Shown: positions 41,754 to 52,554 of the stretch, piece after piece | How positions within the stretch are numbered: the stretch's first letter is position 1 | How the letters are laid out: every line of letters begins with the position of its first letter | Origin: Micromonospora sp. R77 | GTDB lineage: Bacteria; Actinomycetota; Actinomycetes; Mycobacteriales; Micromonosporaceae | DNA: 64,000 nucleotides | Assembly (NCBI RefSeq): GCF_022747945.1 | Contig: NZ_JALDST010000001.1 | Span: 3,596,001-3,660,000 of the forward strand | Direction: 5' to 3' | Notes under the pieces: model-generated | Told to the model about the DNA's origin: nothing | The model's input: only the letters and a program-made list of their open reading frames with translations | Databases searched by the model: none | Made by a program: the position numbers and the translations under genes

Positions 41754-43421
41754 TCAGAGGCCGAGGGCCTGGGCGATCTCGGCGCGCAGCGCCGTGATCG
41801 CGGCGTGCGCGCGGGTGCGGGCCGCCGGGACGTCGCCGTCCGTGACCGGTTCCACGACCTCGAGGTACGCCTTGAGCTTCGGTTCGGTGCCGGACGGGCG
41901 GATCACCACGCGGGCGGCGGCGGTGCGCAGGATCACCACGTCCGACTCGGGGAGCAGGTCGGTCGACTCGGTGACCGGCTGTCCGAGCAGGCTGACCGGG
42001 ACGGCGGCGCGCAGCCGGGTCATCATCTCCGCGATCAGCCGCAGGTCGTCGACCCGTACGGAGAGCTGGTCGGTGTGGTGCACGCCGAACTCGGCGGCCA
42101 GCTCGTCCAGCCGGTCGGTGAGCGTACGGCCCTGTGCCTTCAGCCCGGCGGCCAGCTCGGCGACGGTCAGCGCGGCGGTGATGCCGTCCTTGTCGCGGAC
42201 GTGCTCCGGGGCCACGCAGTAGCCCAGCGCCTCCTCGTAGCCGAAGACCAGCGGCTGCGCCCCGCCCCCGGCCCGCACGATCCACTTGAACCCGGTCAGC
42301 GTCTCGTCGTACGGCAGGCCCCGGGCAGCGCACATGGCCCGCAGCAGGGACGACGACACGATGGTGGTGGCGTAGAGGCCCCGCACGCCGCGGCGCATCA
42401 GGTGGTCGGCGAGCAGCGCGCCCACCTCGTCGCCGCGCAGCATCCGCCAGCCCGTGTCACCGGTCCGGACGGCCACCGCGCACCGGTCGGCGTCCGGGTC
42501 ATTGGCGATCGCCAGGTCCGCCCCGGTCGAGTCGGCGAGCGCCACCAGGTGGTCCACCGCGCCGGGCTCCTCCGGGTTGGGGAAGCTCACGGTCGGGAAG
42601 GCCGGGTCCGGCTCGGCCTGGTCCGGTACCACCCCCGGCACCGGGAAACCGGCCCGGGCGAACGCGGCGGTCAGCACCGCCGCCCCCACCCCGTGCAGCG
42701 GCGTGTAGGCCACGTTCAGGTCGCGGGGCCCGTCCGGGTCGATCACGGCGGCGGCCCGCGCCACGTACGACGCGACCAGGTCGTCGCCGAGCACCTCGCC
42801 CGCCGGACCGAGCGGCACCTCGGCGAGCGCGCCGACCGACCGGATCGCCGCCTCGATGCCGGCGTCGGCGGGCGGCACGATCTGCGCGCCGGCCCCCAGC
42901 TCACCGCCGAGCCGGGCACCCAAGTAGACCTTGTAGCCGTTGTCCTGGGGCGGGTTGTGGCTGGCGGTGACCATCACGCCGGCCACCCCGCCGAGGTGCC
43001 GCACCGCGTAGGCGAGCACCGGGGTGGGCAGTGGTCGGGGCAGCAGCAGCGCCGGCCGACCCGCGCCGGTGGCGACCTGGGCGGTCCGCTCGGCGAAGGC
43101 CCGGGAGCCGTGCCGGGCGTCGTACCCGATGACCAGCGGACCGGTGCCGCCCTGGGCGGCGAGCCAACCGACCAGCCCGGCGGCGGCCCGGGTGACCACC
43201 GCGAGGTTCATCCCGTTGGGGCCGGCCCGCAGCGGGCCGCGCAGCCCGGCGGTGCCGAAGGTCAGCGGCCCGGCGAAGCGGTCGGCCAGGTCCGGCGCGC
43301 TGCCCGGCAGCCGGTCGAGCACGTCACGCAGCTCGTCCCGGGTGGCCGGGTCGGGGTCGTCGTCGAGCCACCGTCGGGCCTGCTCGCGAACGTCGTCAAG
43401 GTCAGTGGTTTCCGCCGCCAT
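41754..43421 (-). CDS. Phospho-sugar mutase (phosphopentomutase/phosphomannomutase, PGM2-like)
   Basis: 555 residues. Alpha-D-phosphohexomutase fold: FGTAGLRGPLRAGPNGMN, the phosphoserine loop VMVTASHNPPQDNGYKVY, the metal loop IANDPDADRCAVAV, GYEEALGYCVAPEHVRDKDG in the sugar-binding domain, and the C-terminal RPSGTEPKLKAYLEV phosphate loop. Length and motifs match the PGM2 group, whose members interconvert pentose-1- and pentose-5-phosphates. With deoA upstream and deoC downstream in the pathway, phosphopentomutase is the most useful activity here. Substrate choice is inferred, not shown. Confidence 0.88.
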   Translation of the reverse strand: MAAETTDLDDVREQARRWLDDDPDPATRDELRDVLDRLPGSAPDLADRFAGPLTFGTAGLRGPLRAGPNGMNLAVVTRAAAGLVGWLAAQGGTGPLVIGYDARHGSRAFAERTAQVATGAGRPALLLPRPLPTPVLAYAVRHLGGVAGVMVTASHNPPQDNGYKVYLGARLGGELGAGAQIVPPADAGIEAAIRSVGALAEVPLGPAGEVLGDDLVASYVARAAAVIDPDGPRDLNVAYTPLHGVGAAVLTAAFARAGFPVPGVVPDQAEPDPAFPTVSFPNPEEPGAVDHLVALADSTGADLAIANDPDADRCAVAVRTGDTGWRMLRGDEVGALLADHLMRRGVRGLYATTIVSSSLLRAMCAARGLPYDETLTGFKWIVRAGGGAQPLVFGYEEALGYCVAPEHVRDKDGITAALTVAELAAGLKAQGRTLTDRLDELAAEFGVHHTDQLSVRVDDLRLIAEMMTRLRAAVPVSLLGQPVTESTDLLPESDVVILRTAAARVVIRPSGTEPKLKAYLEVVEPVTDGDVPAARTRAHAAITALRAEIAQALGL

Positions 43422-43470
43422 TGCCTCTTGATAGCACGGCGGCGGATCACCACTGACCGTCGGCCTCGAC

Positions 43471-45547
43471 TCAGTTGTCCCCGGAGAGCCGGAAGGAGGC
43501 GGCCATCGCGTCGAAGATCGGCCGGCTCGCGGCGAACCGGGCGTCGGTCGAGGAGAGGTAGAACGAGTAGACCTTGCCGTCCTTCACCACGCCCCGCCAC
43601 ACCCCGTGCCGCATGGTGTCGCCCTCGCCGCAGGTGTATTCCAGCTCGGCCGCCTGCCCACCCGCCAGTGGCTGCTCTTTCACCGACAGCTGCCGGTACG
43701 GCTGCGGACAGGTCTTGCTGGTGTCGCTCTTCGACTTGAGGTTCCGCGAGGCGAACTCGGCCCAGCTGATCGAGGTGCCGCCCCACTTCTCGGCGATGAT
43801 GCGGACCTTCCGGCCGCTGTCGTCCGGGTCGACGAAGTCGACGTACAGGCCGCCGGTCTGCCGCTCCCAGCCCTTCGGCACCTGCACGGTGATGCCCTTG
43901 GCCGAGTGTTCCTGCATCTCGACGCCGGGGTCGGCCGGTGCCGTCGCGGTCGGCAGCGACGTGACGATCGGCCGGGTCGGCTCGTCGTCGCCGCTGAACA
44001 TGACGACCGCGCCGATCAGCAGCAGCACCGCCACGCCGCCGGCCGCCGCGAGCTGGACCTTGCGGGGCCAGCCCTTGACGGTGCCGACCAGTTGGCCGGC
44101 GACACCCTTCGCCTTGCCGACCGCCCCGCCGGGCTGGGCGGGTGCGGTGCTCGGCGAGGTCCACGGCTGGCCGGTGCCCGGCACCGACCACTGGTTGCCG
44201 GCGTAGCCGCCGCCGATCCGCTGCGTCGCCTCCGGCGCGCCGCCCGGCACCCGCTGGGTGGCGTCCGGGTGCCCGCCGATGCGCTGGGTGGCGTCGGGGT
44301 GCCCGCCGCCGATCCGCTGGGTCGCGTCGGCCGGACCGCCGATCCGTTGGGTCGCCTCGGGTACGTCGCCGTAGACCCCGCCGGAGGACATCGCGCCGGT
44401 CGGGGTGTGCAGCGGGCCGGCCAGGGCGTCGGCGCTGGTCTCGTCGAGTGCGGCGGCTCCTGCGGCGGAGCGGCGGCGGGGCGTTCCCCCGGCGCAACGC
44501 GGCCAGCCGGTCGGTGAGCGACTCGCCGGGGCCGATCATCGCCCGGCCGCCGATCTGCCCGGTCGGCTTGGGTTCCGGCTTCGCGGCGGGCGGCGGGGGC
44601 GCGGCGGGCCGCTGCACCGGCACCACGGCGTACGGGTCGGTGACCGAGTTGACCGCGGTGGCGGTGCTGGTCAGCGGGCCGGCCAGCAGCTCGCGCAGCA
44701 TCCGGCGGGCGCCGTGCACGTCGAGCCGGCGGGCTGGGTCCTTCTCCAGCAGCCCCATCAGTACCCCGGTCAGCGCGCCGCTGCGCTGCGGCGTGGCCGG
44801 CGGGTCCTCGACCACCGCGTGCATGGTCTCGATCGGGTCGCCCTTGTCGAACGGGGGCCGCCCCTCCACCGCCGTGTAGAGCGTCACGCCGAGCGAGAAG
44901 AGGTCGCTGGGCGGGCCGAACTCCTGGCCCATCGCCCGCTCGGGCGAGATGAAGTGCGGCGAGCCGAGCACCATGCCGGGGGTGGTGAGCTGCACGTCCG
45001 TCGGCATCCGGGCGACGCCGAAGTCGGTCAGCACGCAGCGGCCGTCGGTGCAGATCAGCACGTTGGCCGGCTTGACGTCCCGGTGCAGTACGCCGATCGC
45101 GTGCGCCACCTCCAGCGCGCCGAGCAGCGCGATGCCGATCTTCGCGACCGCGCGCGGCGCCACCGGGCCGTCCTCGATCACCATGTCGGCGAGGCTGCGG
45201 GCGTCCAGCAGCTCCATCACGATCCACGGCCGGCCACCCTCGGTGACCACGTCGTACACCTGGACCACGGCCGGGTGCTGGATCGCGGCGGCGGCGCGGG
45301 CCTCGCGGAGGGTGCGCTCGTACATCGCGTCACGGTCGCTGGGGGCCAGCCCCGGCGGGAGGACGACCTCCTTGACCGCGACGTCGCGGCGCAGCAGCGT
45401 GTCTGTGGCACGCCAGACCGTGCCCATGCCACCGTTGCCCACCGGCGACCGCAGCGAGTAGCGACCACCGATGGTGGTGCCGGGCGCCGCGCGGCCGTTG
45501 GAGGGAGTGTTGACTGGTCCGCCGCTCCACGTCGGGATCTGAGTCAC
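43471..45547 (-). CDS. Membrane Ser/Thr protein kinase (frameshifted)
   Basis: About 691 residues when corrected, starting at GTG 45547. Kinase domain (about 28-290): glycine loop [16 protein letters not shown] lysine, [10 protein letters not shown] catalytic loop, DFGVARM, and [12 protein letters not shown] activation segment. A Pro-rich juxtamembrane region includes five ATQRIGG-type repeats, then a helix ([19 protein letters not shown]) and an extracellular domain of about 175 residues ([21 protein letters not shown]...) without PASTA repeats. The kinase half and the rest are in different frames. Removing one base from the C5 run at 44486-44490 gives [16 protein letters not shown] and joins them. 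Confidence 0.87.
44208..44362. repeat. Coding repeat of ATQRIGG units in the Ser/Thr kinase
   Basis: Five imperfect copies, 21-30 bases apart, encode [40 protein letters not shown] and EATQRIGGG on the minus strand in the juxtamembrane linker. Thr in each copy could be an autophosphorylation site. Confidence 0.7.
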
Positions 45548-45737
45548 AGAAAAGCCACCGGGGGATATCGAGGGGGCTGGGACACAACCCCCCTATCTTG
45601 CTGGTTCCGACGGCCGATGCGAAACCCGACGCGGCCGTCGATTGCCTACCGAACGGTACGTGGCCAGCCGTTCACCTCTCGTCGACCTGGGCGACGGGTG
45701 TGCGGTATCCCTCACCCATCGAAGCCCGCTCCCGTCC

Positions 45738-45743
45738 TACCAT
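45738..45743 (+). promoter_or_regulatory. -10 box of the mutase gene (leaderless type)
   Basis: TACCAT ends 6 bases before ATG 45750. Confidence 0.45.
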
Positions 45744-45749
45744 CCGTTG

Positions 45750-47333
<1,584 letters not shown>

Positions 47334-47797
47334 CCGACCCGCGCCGCGGCGCGGTGCGTGTGCGATTCCCCGAATGCGGGTAACCCGTTCGGGTGAACGG
47401 GACGGACAGCGTGTGCGGTCGCGTGCCGCGCTGTCGTGTAACCGTCGGGAGTCACCCGACCGCCCTCCGTTGTCGGGCAATTGTCGGACCGGCAGTTAAT
47501 TGCAGCGACTAATGCGACAATTCGGAACGACGGCCCGAAGTCGAGGGTTTATCTGGTGGGCCGTAGAACCGGTTACGCGTTGTAGGAGGTGTGGGGCAGA
47601 TGACAGCGTTCGACCGCGATCTACCTGCTGTCCCGCAGATAATCGACCCTTCCCACCAGGGCATTCACGAGGGGATTCGTGACGCTGTGCGGTCCGACCG
47701 CTACGCGAAAGATGTTGCGCAGCGTCACCGTCGGAGGTCTAGGCTGTCTGCTGTCCTGCCCGATGATCCATCCATCTCTAGTGATCGAGAAAACAAC
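47334..47797 (+). other. Region upstream of the M20 amidohydrolase gene
   Basis: Less G+C-rich than the genes around it. TTGTCGG is repeated at about 47472 and 47484. A strong AGGAGG at 47584-47589 precedes an ATG at 47600 that is in frame with the amidohydrolase, but the 66 codons between have only about 60% G/C at third positions, unlike real genes here. TTGCGC, 19 bases, TAGGCT near 47722-47755 could be a promoter for a start at GTG 47798. Whether 47600-47797 is translated is open. Confidence 0.35.
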
Positions 47798-49057
47798 GTG
47801 ACGAGTGCGTTGACGCTGCCCGTGAGCGGCCAATCGGCGTCGTCCTGGCCGGACGCGCCTTCCGGGTCCCAGCCGCTGCCGTTCGAGCTCGACCATCTGC
47901 TCGCCCTCCGGGTGCCGGGGCTGATCGCCACCCGCCGTCACATCCACTCCCACCCGGAACTGTCGGGTGAGGAGTTCGAGACGGCCGCGCTGATCGCCCG
48001 GGAACTCTCCCTGGCCGGGCTCAACCCGCGAATGCTGCCCAAGGGCAACGGCGTCATCTGCGACATCGACGGACGCCCCGACGGGCCGGTCATCGCCCTC
48101 CGGGCCGACATCGACGCGCTCCCGTTGACCGACCCGAAGGACGTGCCGTACCGCTCCACCGTGGAGGGTGTCTGCCACGCCTGCGGCCACGACGTGCACA
48201 CCACGGTGATGCTCGGCGTCGGCATGCTGCTGGCCCAGCTCGCCGACCTGGGCCAGCTCGACGGCCGGGTCCGGCTCATCTTCCAGCCGGCCGAGGAGAT
48301 CCTGCCCTGCGGCTCACTGGAGGTCATCGAGGCCGGCGGCCTGGACGACGTGGTGCAGATCTTCGCCGTGCACTGCGACCCGAACCTGCCGGTGGGCAAG
48401 GTCGGCCTGCGGGTCGGCCCGATCACCGCGGCGGCCGACAACGTCACCGTCCGGCTCACCGGCCCGGGTGGACACACCGCCCGCCCGCACCTGACCGTGG
48501 ACCTGGTCGACGCGCTGGGCCGGCTGGTCACCGAGGTGCCCACGCTGGTCAGCCGCCGGGTGCCGGCCAACAGCGGGCTGCTGCTGGTGTTCGGCCACGC
48601 CTCGGCCGGCACCCGTTACAACGTCATCCCGTCGGAGGCCTGCGCCGCCGGCACCCTGCGGGTGATGGACCGCGACACCTGGGAGCAGGCCCCCAAGATC
48701 GTCGCTCAGGTGGTCCGGGACGTCATCGCGCCCACCGGCGCGACGGTCGACCTGGAATATCTGCGCGGTCGGCCGCCGGTCAGCAACGACGCCCGGGCCA
48801 TCGGGGTGCTGACCGCCGCCACCGCCGCCGCGCTCGGCCCGGAGGGCATCGCGGAGACTCCACAGAGCATGGGCGGCGAGGACTTCTCCTGGTACCTGGA
48901 GCACGTGCCCGGCGCGCTCGCCCGCCTCGGCGTCGGCCGGGCCGGGCCCAACGTCGACCTGCACCGGGCCTCGTTCGACGTGGACGAGCGCGCCATTCCC
49001 GCGGGCGTACGCCTCATGGTGCAGACCGCGTTGCGGGCACTGGCGGCGGCGCGCTAG
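47798..49057 (+). CDS. M20D-family amidohydrolase (amino-acid-amide or aminoacylase type)
   Basis: 419 residues from GTG 47798; ATG 47600 would add 66 residues of atypical composition. Metal and catalytic motifs of M20D enzymes are all present: RRHIHSHPELSGEE, ALRADIDALPL, CHACGHDVHT, LIFQPAEE, the dimerisation-domain GPGGHTARPH, and MGGEDFSWYLE near the C terminus. Such enzymes hydrolyse N-acyl amino acids, hippurate-like amides or indole conjugates; the substrate cannot be told. Its last 44 bases overlap the 3' end of the convergent DUF4349 gene. Confidence 0.87.
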   Translation: MTSALTLPVSGQSASSWPDAPSGSQPLPFELDHLLALRVPGLIATRRHIHSHPELSGEEFETAALIARELSLAGLNPRMLPKGNGVICDIDGRPDGPVIALRADIDALPLTDPKDVPYRSTVEGVCHACGHDVHTTVMLGVGMLLAQLADLGQLDGRVRLIFQPAEEILPCGSLEVIEAGGLDDVVQIFAVHCDPNLPVGKVGLRVGPITAAADNVTVRLTGPGGHTARPHLTVDLVDALGRLVTEVPTLVSRRVPANSGLLLVFGHASAGTRYNVIPSEACAAGTLRVMDRDTWEQAPKIVAQVVRDVIAPTGATVDLEYLRGRPPVSNDARAIGVLTAATAAALGPEGIAETPQSMGGEDFSWYLEHVPGALARLGVGRAGPNVDLHRASFDVDERAIPAGVRLMVQTALRALAAAR

Positions 49058-49994
49058 GCAGCGGACCACCCGCCGGTCCGGTCGGCTGCGGCCCGACCGG
49101 CGGGGTGGGCCGACGCCGCGTGCCGCGGCGGCGCAGCACGACGACCAGCGCCGCCACCGGCAGGCCCAGCAGCACCAGCCAGGGCAGCAGCGCGCCGAGT
49201 ACGGTGAGCGCCACGGTCAGCGACGCGAGGAACGCCGACCAGCCACCGCGCAGCCCCGCCAGGAAGCCGGTCTCGCTCTTCTCGTCCTCCTCCGCCGGGG
49301 CGTCCTTCCCGACGAAGGTCACCGTGATGGTGGAGAGCGCGGTCAGGTCGGCCAGCCGGCGCTTCTTCGCCTCCAGCGACGCCAGGTCGGCCTCCCGTCG
49401 GCCCAGTTCGTTCTCCAGCGAGACGAGTTCGCTGGTCGAGTTGGCGCGGCCGAGCAGCTTCCGGGCGCTCTCCACCCGGGCCCGCTGACTGGTGATCCGC
49501 GCGTCCAGGTCGACGGTCTCCTCGGTGACGTCCTCGGTGTGCACCTCCCGCTGCTGCTGCCGGCCGAGCTTCGCCAGGTCGTCGACGACCGGGGTGAACT
49601 TCGCCGCCGGCACCCGCAGTTCCAGTTCGGCCCGGGCGTGGTTCTCGTCGCTGCGTCGCTGGTCCCCGCCGACGAAGCCGCCGGCCGCGGTGACCGCGAC
49701 GATCGCCGCCCGGGCGGCGGCCTCCACGTCGTCCACCTGTACCCGCATCGTGCCGGTGTAGATGATCGACCGCTGGTCGACCCGCAGGTCCGGCGCCTTC
49801 GCGCCGCCCTGCTCCGGTGCCCCGCCTGCGGCGCGACCGCCCCGGGCGGCGGCGTCCCCGGCGGGTGCCTCCGCGGCCGGCGCGGACCTGTCACGCGTCC
49901 CGCTGCTGCCGCCGCATCCGCCGGCGACCAGCACCGTCGACAGTCCCACCACCGCCAGGGCCACGGCCCTGCGGCGTCCACGTCGTACGCCCAT
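49014..49994 (-). CDS. DUF4349 lipoprotein
   Basis: 326 residues. A lipoprotein signal (MGVRRGRRRAVALAVV, lipobox VAGGC) is followed by a low-complexity Ala/Gly segment. The DUF4349 domain has IIYTGTMRVQVDDVEAAARAAI, GGFVGGDQRR and LELRVPAAKF, and a predicted coiled coil lies around VDLDARITSQRARVESARKLL and ENELGRREADLASLEAKKRR. A C-terminal helix (LPWLVLLGLPVAALVVVL) then anchors it, before a Pro/Arg tail. Function unknown; possibly an envelope-spanning structural protein. Confidence 0.85.
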   Translation of the reverse strand: MGVRRGRRRAVALAVVGLSTVLVAGGCGGSSGTRDRSAPAAEAPAGDAAARGGRAAGGAPEQGGAKAPDLRVDQRSIIYTGTMRVQVDDVEAAARAAIVAVTAAGGFVGGDQRRSDENHARAELELRVPAAKFTPVVDDLAKLGRQQQREVHTEDVTEETVDLDARITSQRARVESARKLLGRANSTSELVSLENELGRREADLASLEAKKRRLADLTALSTITVTFVGKDAPAEEDEKSETGFLAGLRGGWSAFLASLTVALTVLGALLPWLVLLGLPVAALVVVLRRRGTRRRPTPPVGPQPTGPAGGPLPSAPPPVPATRSAP

Positions 49995-50114
49995 CCCCGC
50001 TCCTATCCTCCACGCGCCCCGAGCCGGGGCCGATACGTCGGACGTGACGCGACACCGCGTCGGTTCCGGCAGACTGCGCTGAGGACATCACGATTCGATA
50101 ATCGAGGAGTCACG

Positions 50115-50744
50115 ATGCAGGTCACCAAGTACGCCCACTCCTGTCTGCGGGTGGAACACGACGGGGGAGTGCTCGTCGTGGACCCGGGAGTGTTCAGCGA
50201 CCCGGCGGCGCTGGACGGGGCGGACGCGGTGCTCATCACGCACGAGCACCCGGACCACGTGGACGTCGAGGCGCTGACCCGGGCGCTGGACCGGCGACCG
50301 GTCCCGGTCCACGGGCCCGCCTCGCTGACCGCGTTGCTCGGCGACGCCCGGGAGGCCCTGACGGTCGTCGGGCCGGGGGAGTCGTTCACCGCCGCCGGCG
50401 TGGCGGTCCGCACCTACGGCGGTCGGCACGCCGTCATCCACCCCGACATCCCGGTGATCGACAACGTCGGCTACCTGCTCAACGACGTGGTCTACCACCC
50501 GGGGGACTCGCTGGTCGTGCCCGAGGACGTCCAGGTGGACACCCTCTTCGCGCCGATCCACGCGCCCTGGTCGAAGTTCTCCGAGGTGGTCGACTTCATT
50601 CGGGCGGTGGCCCCGCGTCGGGCCTTCGCCCTGCACGACGGGCTGCTCAACGCCAACGGCTTCGGCGTGCTCGACCGGCAGTATACCGCCCTGTCCAGGA
50701 CCGAGTACCGGCGCCTGGAACCCGGCACCCGCGTCGACGCCTGA
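50115..50744 (+). CDS. Metallo-beta-lactamase-fold metal-dependent hydrolase (UPF0173-like)
   Basis: 209 residues from ATG 50115, with AGGAG six bases upstream. Motifs of the YtkL/UlaG-type MBL fold: KYAHSCLRVEHDGGVLVVDPGVF, ADAVLITHEHPDHVD (metal HxHxDH), TYGGRHAVIHPDIPV, NVGYLLNDVVYHPGDSL, APIHAPWSKFSE and FALHDGLLN. Substrate unknown. It is followed after 6 bases by the next plus-strand gene. Confidence 0.85.
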   Translation: MQVTKYAHSCLRVEHDGGVLVVDPGVFSDPAALDGADAVLITHEHPDHVDVEALTRALDRRPVPVHGPASLTALLGDAREALTVVGPGESFTAAGVAVRTYGGRHAVIHPDIPVIDNVGYLLNDVVYHPGDSLVVPEDVQVDTLFAPIHAPWSKFSEVVDFIRAVAPRRAFALHDGLLNANGFGVLDRQYTALSRTEYRRLEPGTRVDA

Positions 50745-50750
50745 CCGGCG

Positions 50751-51688
50751 ATGACCGGCCCGTCCCCGGAGCAGGTCCAGCAGCTCTACGCCACCCCGCC
50801 GGACCGGTTCGTCGCCGCCCGGGACGCCGCGGTCGCCGAGGCCCGCCGGGCCGGCGACCAGGCCACCGCCCGCCAGCTCGCCCGGCTGCGACGGCCCACC
50901 GTGGCGGCCTGGCTGGTCAACCTGCTGGCCATCCGCCGACCGGACCTGGTGGCCGACCTGGTGCAGCTCTCCGGGTCGCTCCGGGCCGCGCAGCGGGAAC
51001 TGCGCGGCGCCAAGCTGCGCGAGCCTCCGCGCAGCGCCGGGCCGTGGTGGGCGCGCTGGTGGCCGAGGTACGCAAGCTGGCCGCCGCTGAGCCCGCCGCC
51101 CCGCCCGCCGCGCGGCTGCCGCTGGCCGAGGTGGAGGCCACCCTCAACGCGGCGCTCTCCGACGCGGAGGTGGCCGAACAGGTCCGCGCGGGCCGGCTGC
51201 TCCGGCCCACGCACTACGCCGGCTTCGGTGAGGTGCCCCGACCCCAGCTGCGGCTGGTCACCGGGGGCACGGAGGAACCGCCCGTACCGGACCGGGCGGC
51301 CGGGCGGGCGGAGACCCGGCGGGCCCGGGACGAGCGGGCGGCCGAACGTACCGCCCGTGCCGAACGGGCGAAGCGGCGCCGGGCGTTGGAGCGGGAACTG
51401 GCGAAGGCCCGGACCGACCAGGAGCGGGCCGAGGCCGAGTTGACCGGGGCGGTCCGGTCCGAGCAGGAGGGCGCGGCGGCCCTGGACCGGATCGAGACGG
51501 AACTCGCCGAGCTGGAACGCCGCCGGGCCGTCGCCGAGCAGGAACTGAGCCGGACCCGGTTGGCCCGCCGCGCCGCCGAGCGGTCGGTCAGCCTGGCGCG
51601 CCGACGCACCGGTGAGGTCGAGGGCGCGGTCGAGGCGCTGGAGTCCGAAGAGGGGGCTGCCGCCGAGGGCGGTGAGCGGGCAGACTGA
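50751..51688 (+). CDS. Conserved actinobacterial coiled-coil protein (frameshifted)
   Basis: About 312 residues when corrected. The N-terminal part (YATPPDRFVAARDAAVAEARRAGD, LRRPTVAAWLVNLLAIRRPD, LRAAQRELRGAKLRE) is in one frame to base 51023. The rest (RRAVVGALVAEVRKLAAAE, then RPTHYAGFGEVPRPQLRLVTGG, then a long Glu/Arg/Ala coiled coil) is in the next. One G missing between 51023 and 51024 restores KLREASAQRRAVVG. Function unknown; the coiled coil is about 120 residues long. It lies 6 bases after the MBL-fold gene. Confidence 0.75.
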
Positions 51689-51750
51689 TCGACGATGGCT
51701 GACCACGTTGGACGGACGTCGTCCGCACCCCTGACCGAGGTCTCCGACGG

Positions 51751-52502
51751 ATGACCCCGGAACAGGTCGCCGCCGCGGGCAAACCCCTGGTGCTGGAGCT
51801 GGGCGAGGCGTTCGGTCGTTGTCCGGCCACGCTGCGCCGGGCGCGGCTGCTCGGGATCTCCGGCTGGGCGTTCTACATCACCGGCCGGGCCGGCGCGCTC
51901 GGTGACGTCCGGGCCGAGACGGCCGCGGCGGCGCTCGGCTTCATCGCCCCGGACGCGGTGGCCGACGGCTGGGACGCTGCCGCGCGTACGGTCCGGCCGG
52001 CGGAGGTGGCTGCCGCGAACCTGGCCGAGTGCTGCCGCTGGGGTGCGCAGCACCTGGCCGAGGTGCCGGGACTGCCGCGACTGGTCGGGCTGCTGGAGCG
52101 GGCGGTGGACGCGGCGGACGCCAGCGGCATGCCGCTCTTCGCCGCCTGGCGGCCATGCCGGTGCCGTTGGACGTGCCCGGCGCCCGGGCCGCGGTCGGGC
52201 TGCTGCGGCTGCGCGAGCACCTCGCCGGCGCGCACCTGTTGGCCGTCCGGGCCGGCGGGATGACCCCGCTGGAGGCGGTGCTGGCCGGGCCGGAGGGCGA
52301 GACGGGTGCGGCGGCCTGCGGCTGGCCGCCGCCGTACCCTCCGGTGGCCCCGTTGGTCCGGCGGCGGCTCTGGGCCGAAGCGGTGACCGACCGGCTCGCC
52401 TCGGCCGCGTTCCGCACGCTCGCCCCCGGCGAGGGGGCGGAGTTGATCGACCTGCTCACGGCCACCCGGCTGCACCTGCGCCGCCCCGGGACGCCGGGCT
52501 GA
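51751..52502 (+). CDS. SCO6745-family protein (frameshifted)
   Basis: About 250 residues when corrected. The helical family core is visible: LGEAFGRCPATLRRARLLGISGWAFYITGRAGALGDV, TAAAALGFIAPDAVADGWDAA, ASGMPLFAAWR in one frame to base 52150, then AMPVPLDVPGARAAVGLLRLREHLAGAHLLAV and the C-terminal LDLLTATRL-type helix in the next. One G missing in GG at 52151-52152 gives MPLFAAWRAMPVPLD. Function unknown; this group is often annotated as helix-turn-helix, but I see no clear DNA-binding motif. Confidence 0.78.
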
Positions 52503-52554
52503 CGCGCCGAAAATCGGCGGCGCGGGCGACGGGTGGCCTGTCAGGATCTGCGGC

